NCBI GenBank assembly: GCA_949287905.1
Contig: CASEHX010000021.1
Location: forward strand, 1-64,000
Source: an uncultured Olsenella sp.
GTDB taxonomy: Bacteria > Actinomycetota > Coriobacteriia > Coriobacteriales > Atopobiaceae
Reading direction: 5' to 3'
DNA length: 64,000 bases
In this document: piece after piece, positions 59,733 through 64,000 of the stretch
Position numbering within the stretch: position 1 is the first letter of the stretch
Layout: each line of letters begins with the position of its first letter
Position numbers and translations under genes: made by a program
Notes under the pieces: generated by a model
Told to the model about the DNA's origin: nothing
Databases searched by the model: none
Seen by the model: only the letters and a program-made list of their open reading frames with translations

Positions 59733-60473
59733 ATGCTGCTCAAGGGAAAGACCGCCGTCGTCACCGGAGGCTCGCGCGGGATCGGCCTCGCCATCGTCAA
59801 GCGCTTCCTGGAGGAGGGCGCCAACGTGGCGCTCTGCGGGAGCCGCGAGGAGACCGCCCAGAAGGCCCTCGACGGCATCCTGGCCGAAAACCCGGACGCT
59901 CCCGTCATGGCCATCTGGCCGAACGTTGCCGACGAGGCCGAGCTCGAGGCTGCCTTCCGCCAGGTGGCGGAGCGCTTCGGCGGGCTCGACATCGTGTGCA
60001 ACAACGCCGGCATCTCCCAGTCCACCCCGCTCGACGCCTACACGCCCGAGGAGTTTGACAAGATCATCGAGATCAACGTCAAGGGCGTGCTCAACGGCTG
60101 CCAGGCGGCGTCGCGCGTGCTCGGCGAGGGCGGCGTCATCATCAACACGAGCTCCATGGTGAGCAAGATGGGCCAGCCCTCCGGCGTCGGCTACCCCATG
60201 TCCAAGTTCGCGGTCAACGGCATCACGATCTCGCTCGCACGCGAGCTGGGACCGCGCGGCATCCGCGTGAACGCCGTCGCTCCGGGTGTCACGGCCACTG
60301 ACATGGTGGCGAGCCTGCCGGAGGAGGCCATCGCCCCCATCGCGGCGGCCATTCCGCTCCAGCGCGTGGGCCAGCCCGAGGACGTGGCCAACGCCTTCGT
60401 CTACCTGGCGAGCGACCTCGCGTCATACGTGACGGGCGAGGTCCTGGCCGTCGACGGCGGCATGACGGTGTAG
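59733..60473 (+). CDS. SDR family NAD(P)-dependent oxidoreductase
   Basis: 246 residues. Rossmann motif TGGSRGIGLAIVKRF, NNAGISQ, catalytic Ser-Tyr-Lys in NTSSMVSKMGQPSGVGYPMSKFAV (Tyr-x3-Lys) and C-terminal DGGMTV. Similar to hydroxysteroid dehydrogenases and 3-ketoacyl reductases. Located 93 bp after the OYE-type gene and probably acts on the same compound family; substrate unknown. A terminator follows. Confidence 0.88.
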   Translation: MLLKGKTAVVTGGSRGIGLAIVKRFLEEGANVALCGSREETAQKALDGILAENPDAPVMAIWPNVADEAELEAAFRQVAERFGGLDIVCNNAGISQSTPLDAYTPEEFDKIIEINVKGVLNGCQAASRVLGEGGVIINTSSMVSKMGQPSGVGYPMSKFAVNGITISLARELGPRGIRVNAVAPGVTATDMVASLPEEAIAPIAAAIPLQRVGQPEDVANAFVYLASDLASYVTGEVLAVDGGMTV

Positions 60474-60497
60474 GTGCCGGTAGATAGCGCGTGCGGG

Positions 60498-60531
60498 CCC
60501 GGGAGGCGAGTGATGCCTCCCGGGTCTTTTT
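60498..60531 (+). terminator. Intrinsic terminator after the SDR gene
   Basis: CCCGGGAGGC/GCCTCCCGGG stem with a 7-base loop, followed by TCTTTTT, 25 bp after the stop. Confidence 0.9.
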
Positions 60532-60576
60532 CGGTTGAGGCGCGGGTCCTGCGGCAGCGTCCGATGGCCTCTCATC

Positions 60577-60640
60577 TCAAATAAAAAAACGAGAAAAAAT
60601 AAAAAAACGAAAACGGATAAAATAACGAAAACGGAGCCCT
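60577..60640 (+). promoter_or_regulatory. AT-rich promoter region of the AAA ATPase gene
   Basis: A-rich stretch with repeated ACGAAAACGG and AATAAAAAAACGA units just upstream of the ATPase start. In this GC-rich genome such a tract is likely to contain the promoter, but no clear -35/-10 pair can be fixed. Confidence 0.35.
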
Positions 60641-60657
60641 CGACGCGAGGAGTCGCC

Positions 60658-61782
60658 ATGAGGAAGGTCAACCCGTTCAAGCCGACCGCGGGTGCTGAGC
60701 CCCCAGTCCTTGCAGGTCGCGATGCGGTTCTCGATGACTTTGAGATTGGACTAGAAGAGGGTGTCGGCGCACCCGGCAGACTCATGCGCATTACCGGCCC
60801 AAGAGGCTCGGGCAAGACCGTTCTTCTCACTGAGCTAGGCGATATAGCCCGTCAGCGCGGGTGGCGCGTTGTGGACGTGACGGCGGCAGAGCACCTTCCC
60901 CAATTGATTTGTCGACGCCTTGAAAAGACGGACAGCGTTGACTACTCGGTCGAGCTTGATCTCATGGTCGTAAAGGCGAAGGCTCAGAAGGATGAGCCTC
61001 ACAGGTCCGAGGATATCTATGAAGCCTTGGACCGCGTCACCGGCAAGCTGACCGAGAAGGGTAAAGGTTTGCTTGTGACGGTTGACGAGATCCAGGACGC
61101 CAGCGTCGAGGACGTTCGCGAGATTGCCGTGGCGATTCAGCATCTTATCCGGGAGCGTCGCAACATCGCCTTTGTCTTTGCTGGGCTGACTGCAGGAGTG
61201 ATGAATCTGCTGGGGGAGGACGGGCCTACGTTCTTGAGGCGCGCGTACCCGGAAGAGCTTGACACCATTCCAGTAGACGAGGTCGAGGCAGCGCTTAAGG
61301 CAACGTTTGAGAAGAACGGCGTCAGGATTGACGAGGGCGCACTTGCAGCGGCAGCCGACTCGACCGCGGGGTATGCCTATCTCATTCAGCTAGTGGGTTA
61401 CAACGTCTGGCGTGCCGCACAGGTTCGTGCCGGCGGGGAATTCGATGCCATCTCAGTTGAGGATGTGGAGAAGGGCGTTGTCGCCGCGCGGCGGGAGTTC
61501 GACCGCACGGTGCTCGAGACGGCGATCGCCCATCTTCCCAAGACAGCGATGGAGTATTTAGTTGCAATGTCGGAGGACGCGCTGGCGTCTTCAACGGGGG
61601 AAATTGCCGGCAGGCTGGGTGTTTCCGCCTCGTCCCTTTCTGCGGCACGAAAGCTACTCGTCTCTCGCCAGATCATTGAGCCTACAGCTCGTGGTTACGT
61701 GGGCTTCTCGATTCCGTTTATGAGGGAGTACCTGACTGAGAATCGCGAGGCGTTGCTGGCACGGTATGGGGTTGAGGGGTAA
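60658..61782 (+). CDS. AAA+ ATPase of the archaeal-ATPase/STAND type
   Basis: 374 residues. Walker A ITGPRGSGKTVLLTEL (about residue 45), Walker B GLLVTVDEIQD, sensor region FVFAGLTAGV, and a C-terminal winged-helix (TGEIAGRLGVSASSLSAARKLLVSRQIIEPTARGYVGFSIP). Such ATPases, often in accessory regions, may sense or regulate; role unknown. ATG at 60658 with GAGGAG; the longer reading would run through the AT-rich leader. Confidence 0.8.
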   Translation: MRKVNPFKPTAGAEPPVLAGRDAVLDDFEIGLEEGVGAPGRLMRITGPRGSGKTVLLTELGDIARQRGWRVVDVTAAEHLPQLICRRLEKTDSVDYSVELDLMVVKAKAQKDEPHRSEDIYEALDRVTGKLTEKGKGLLVTVDEIQDASVEDVREIAVAIQHLIRERRNIAFVFAGLTAGVMNLLGEDGPTFLRRAYPEELDTIPVDEVEAALKATFEKNGVRIDEGALAAAADSTAGYAYLIQLVGYNVWRAAQVRAGGEFDAISVEDVEKGVVAARREFDRTVLETAIAHLPKTAMEYLVAMSEDALASSTGEIAGRLGVSASSLSAARKLLVSRQIIEPTARGYVGFSIPFMREYLTENREALLARYGVEG

Positions 61783-61868
61783 ACGTCCTCCGCGTGCCCT
61801 AGAAGGAATTATTGTCCGGTCCGGTTGCTATGGTCTAGGCACTTGAAGCCATCGCGAACGGAGGCTCA

Positions 61869-62522
61869 ATGAGGCTGTGGTACAGAACGGGGGACATTGC
61901 CGCTCTACGAGAGCTATCGTGCGATAGGGTCGTGTGCTTTGACGTTGAGACCACGGGGCTCGATCCGCGTACCGACGAGGTGCTGCAGATTGCTTTTGTT
62001 CGCGGCGATGGCGAAGTCTTGCTGTCGCGTTTTGTACGACCCGAGCATCACTCAAGCTGGCCTTTGGCGCAGCGCACTCACGGCATCTCTCCTTCGATGG
62101 TGGAGGGCTGTCCGTCTTTGGCATTGCTGAAGCCGGAGATTGAGGAGTTCTTCGAGGGCATAGATCTCATCGTTGGCTACAACGTCGCCTTTGACCTCCT
62201 GTTTCTTCAGACGGCAGGCATCTCTTCTAGCAGCGCGTTGGTGTTTGACGTGATGCGGGAGTTCGCGCCCGTTGCAGGGCGATGGGATGCCGATAGCCAG
62301 AGATACGCCTGGGTCTCTCTAGCTTACTGCGCAAGGTACTACGGGGTCCCTTTGCATGCTCACGATGCGCTTGGGGATGCTCGGGCGACGATGGCGTGTT
62401 TCTGGGCCATGATTGGGAGAGATTCCGCAAGAAGCCACGCTACGCCATCTAGGTCATATCTGGATGTCGTGGCACGTTATTCTCGAGCGAGGACACGCAG
62501 GAGAGGCGGGAAGGATGAGTGA
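61869..62522 (+). CDS. DEDDh 3'-5' exonuclease (DnaQ/RNase T-like)
   Basis: 217 residues. ExoI VVCFDVETTGLD (about residue 21), ExoII VGYNVAFDLLFL and ExoIII HDALGDARATMACF (His-x4-Asp) define the DEDDh family. The C-terminal basic tail RARTRRRGGKDE follows. It overlaps cas3 by 8 bp, so it is probably translationally coupled to the CRISPR-Cas operon. DnaQ-like nucleases trim prespacers in some type I-E systems, which is a plausible role here. Confidence 0.88.
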   Translation: MRLWYRTGDIAALRELSCDRVVCFDVETTGLDPRTDEVLQIAFVRGDGEVLLSRFVRPEHHSSWPLAQRTHGISPSMVEGCPSLALLKPEIEEFFEGIDLIVGYNVAFDLLFLQTAGISSSSALVFDVMREFAPVAGRWDADSQRYAWVSLAYCARYYGVPLHAHDALGDARATMACFWAMIGRDSARSHATPSRSYLDVVARYSRARTRRRGGKDE

Positions 62523-64000
62523 ACTCACGGCTCAAGCCGACACATCGACAAGCGAATCCATCAATCTTTCGAGACGAGCCCGTGCTCTCTGGGCAAAGAC
62601 AGACCTAGAGGACAGTTCCGTCTGGCTGCCGCTCTATATCCACTTGAGCGATACCGCGCGCACCATGGTCAGGCTTTGGGATGGGTGGGTTCCGAAAAAC
62701 GTAAGGAATCTGTTTGCGCGACACTGCTGCGGGAACGAGGGGCTCGCTCGCAAGGCGCTCGTGTTTCTTGCCGGCGCCCACGACATAGGGAAGGCCACGC
62801 CCATCTTCCAGGCTAAGCCTTGCGGTCGCGGGTGGGATGGGGAACGGGCGAGCCTCGCGTGGAAGCCGGAAAAGGCCGGTCTGTTCATTGAGGCTAGCCT
62901 CTCTGCTAGCAGGCATCCCACTCATCCCATTGCTGGTCAGGTACTCGTCATTCGTTATCTCCAGGACGTGTTCGGCTGGTCGAGCGATCAGGCTGATGCC
63001 TGGGGTTCCATAGTGGGGGCTCATCACGGGAACGTTCCGGACAAAGATCGGGTTCGCGAAGGCTTTATCCTGACGACGGAAATGGGCGACACGTCCGATG
63101 ATGCGGGTGAGGGTTGGCGCGGCGTCCAGCGAGAGCTTCTTGACTACGCCCTCCATGTGGCAGGGCTGTCGAATGAGGATATGGACCTGCTCGCGCGCTG
63201 CGCGTGGGACGCGTCAACCGAGTCGGTCGTCTGCGGCCTTCTCATCATGGCGGACTGGATTGCGAGCAACCAAGACCTGTTCCCGTTGATTCCACTGATT
63301 CCTAGTGAGAATTCGACACATGGCTCCACGGAGGATAAGGGCGACACGTCGCTTGATACGCGCGCAGATCGAGCATGGCGTGAGCTCAATCTTTCCCCTA
63401 GCTGGGCGGGCGAGAAGCCCGTAGCGTCGGACGGTTGGTTCTGCGAACGTTTTGGCCTGCCCGAGGGCTGCGCTCCGCGCCCCGTTCAGAAGGCAGCGAT
63501 GGAGGCCGCAGCGCAGATGACAGAGCCTTCTCTCATGGTCATTGAGGCGCCGATGGGCGAGGGGAAGACCGAGGCGGCGCTTGCGGCAGCGGAGATCGCC
63601 GGGGCGCAGTTTGGCTGCGGGGGCGTGTGCGTCGCCCTTCCCACCATGGCGACGACGGACGCCATGTTCGGTCGTGTTCGGCGATGGCTCGATCATCTTG
63701 CCGCACAGGGACCCTCGAGTATCTATCTCGCGCATGGGAAGGCGCAGCTTAACGAAGAGTATCAAGGCATCGTTCGTTCTTCTCGCTCGCGTCGTTCTTT
63801 GAGCTCCATGGGCGTCGACTTGGAAGGGGCGGCCGTAAGGGATGACCGTGTCGTGGTGTCCGACTGGATGCAGGGCCGCAAGAAGGGTATGCTGGCAAAC
63901 TTCGTGGTCTGCACGGTCGACCAGGTGCTTATGGGCGCGCTCGACATGAGGCATCTCTCGCTGAGGCAGCTCGCCCTTGCGGGCAAGGTGGTCATCGTCG
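62515..64000 (+). CDS. cas3: CRISPR-associated helicase/nuclease Cas3 (partial, runs off window)
   Basis: At least 495 residues; the 3' part is outside. The N-terminal HD nuclease shows the H-HD-H-HH-D pattern: GAHDIGKATP (His 89-Asp 90), ASRHPTHPIAG, VGAHHGNVPD (about 168) and GLLIMADWIASN. The helicase starts EAPMGEGKTEAALAAAE (Walker A, about 343-358), followed by ALPTMATTDAMF and the DQVLMGAL motif. It degrades target DNA recruited by Cascade. The ATG at 62515 overlaps the exonuclease gene. Type I-E is likely, pending downstream genes. Confidence 0.9.
   Translation, partial: MSELTAQADTSTSESINLSRRARALWAKTDLEDSSVWLPLYIHLSDTARTMVRLWDGWVPKNVRNLFARHCCGNEGLARKALVFLAGAHDIGKATPIFQAKPCGRGWDGERASLAWKPEKAGLFIEASLSASRHPTHPIAGQVLVIRYLQDVFGWSSDQADAWGSIVGAHHGNVPDKDRVREGFILTTEMGDTSDDAGEGWRGVQRELLDYALHVAGLSNEDMDLLARCAWDASTESVVCGLLIMADWIASNQDLFPLIPLIPSENSTHGSTEDKGDTSLDTRADRAWRELNLSPSWAGEKPVASDGWFCERFGLPEGCAPRPVQKAAMEAAAQMTEPSLMVIEAPMGEGKTEAALAAAEIAGAQFGCGGVCVALPTMATTDAMFGRVRRWLDHLAAQGPSSIYLAHGKAQLNEEYQGIVRSSRSRRSLSSMGVDLEGAAVRDDRVVVSDWMQGRKKGMLANFVVCTVDQVLMGALDMRHLSLRQLALAGKVVIV

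Overview
This window looks like a chromosomal piece of a high-GC, anaerobic, probably gut- or rumen-associated actinobacterium of class Coriobacteriia, perhaps near Olsenella in the Atopobiaceae. That placement is inferred from gene content and base composition (sufCBDSU with an Rrf2 regulator, amaP/DUF2273/asp23, gatCAB, selenium-dependent purine catabolism). No rRNA or other marker gene is present to prove it.

The first 39 kb is mostly housekeeping and metabolism. It holds DegV, a DUF1836 regulator overlapping nhaA, the envelope-stress trio amaP-DUF2273-asp23, a D-2-hydroxyacid dehydrogenase, and a TPP-riboswitch-controlled thiamine/pyrimidine ABC transporter (7.2-10.4 kb). Next come an M18 aminopeptidase, class II aldolase, the sufCBDSU-rrf2 Fe-S operon on the minus strand (14.3-19.8 kb), a bile-acid:Na+ symporter-family transporter and gatCAB. 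A PIN/Phd toxin-antitoxin pair follows, then a DauR-like regulator with a selenium-dependent purine cluster (permease, ssnA, ygfK, ferredoxin, xanthine dehydrogenase; 27.1-37.1 kb), a GNAT acetyltransferase and an AGCS amino-acid symporter.

From about 39.7 kb base composition drops and the window becomes accessory DNA. A low-GC pair (unknown gene plus XRE-ImmA/IrrE) precedes a compact four-gene unit: type III restriction-modification mod and res, a GmrSD-type DUF262 protein and an AlbA_2 (Schlafen-like) protein. After YedK comes a two-gene prophage remnant (scaffold and capsid fragments), a large multidomain DUF262/HNH/DUF4268 protein, an MqsR-like/SocA-type toxin-antitoxin pair and an MNT nucleotidyltransferase. 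Next are broken HEPN and ADP-ribosylglycohydrolase fragments, an Old-Yellow-Enzyme/SDR pair and an AAA ATPase. The window ends in a DEDDh exonuclease that overlaps the start of cas3, so a type I CRISPR-Cas locus must continue past the edge.

The most unusual layer is the repeats. Two 72-bp tandem arrays in direct orientation, each closed by a terminator-like hairpin, bracket the toxin-antitoxin pair. A REP-like palindrome (core GGGGACAGACCCC) sits on TGA stop codons and in one case supplies the C-terminal tail of SufD. A second palindromic element keeps its conserved motifs while its outer arms differ per copy, and one copy lies inside the coding sequence of an ABC ATPase. Several intergenic spacers hold long-armed inverted repeats, and a short CGAGAARRACG-type motif recurs on both strands.
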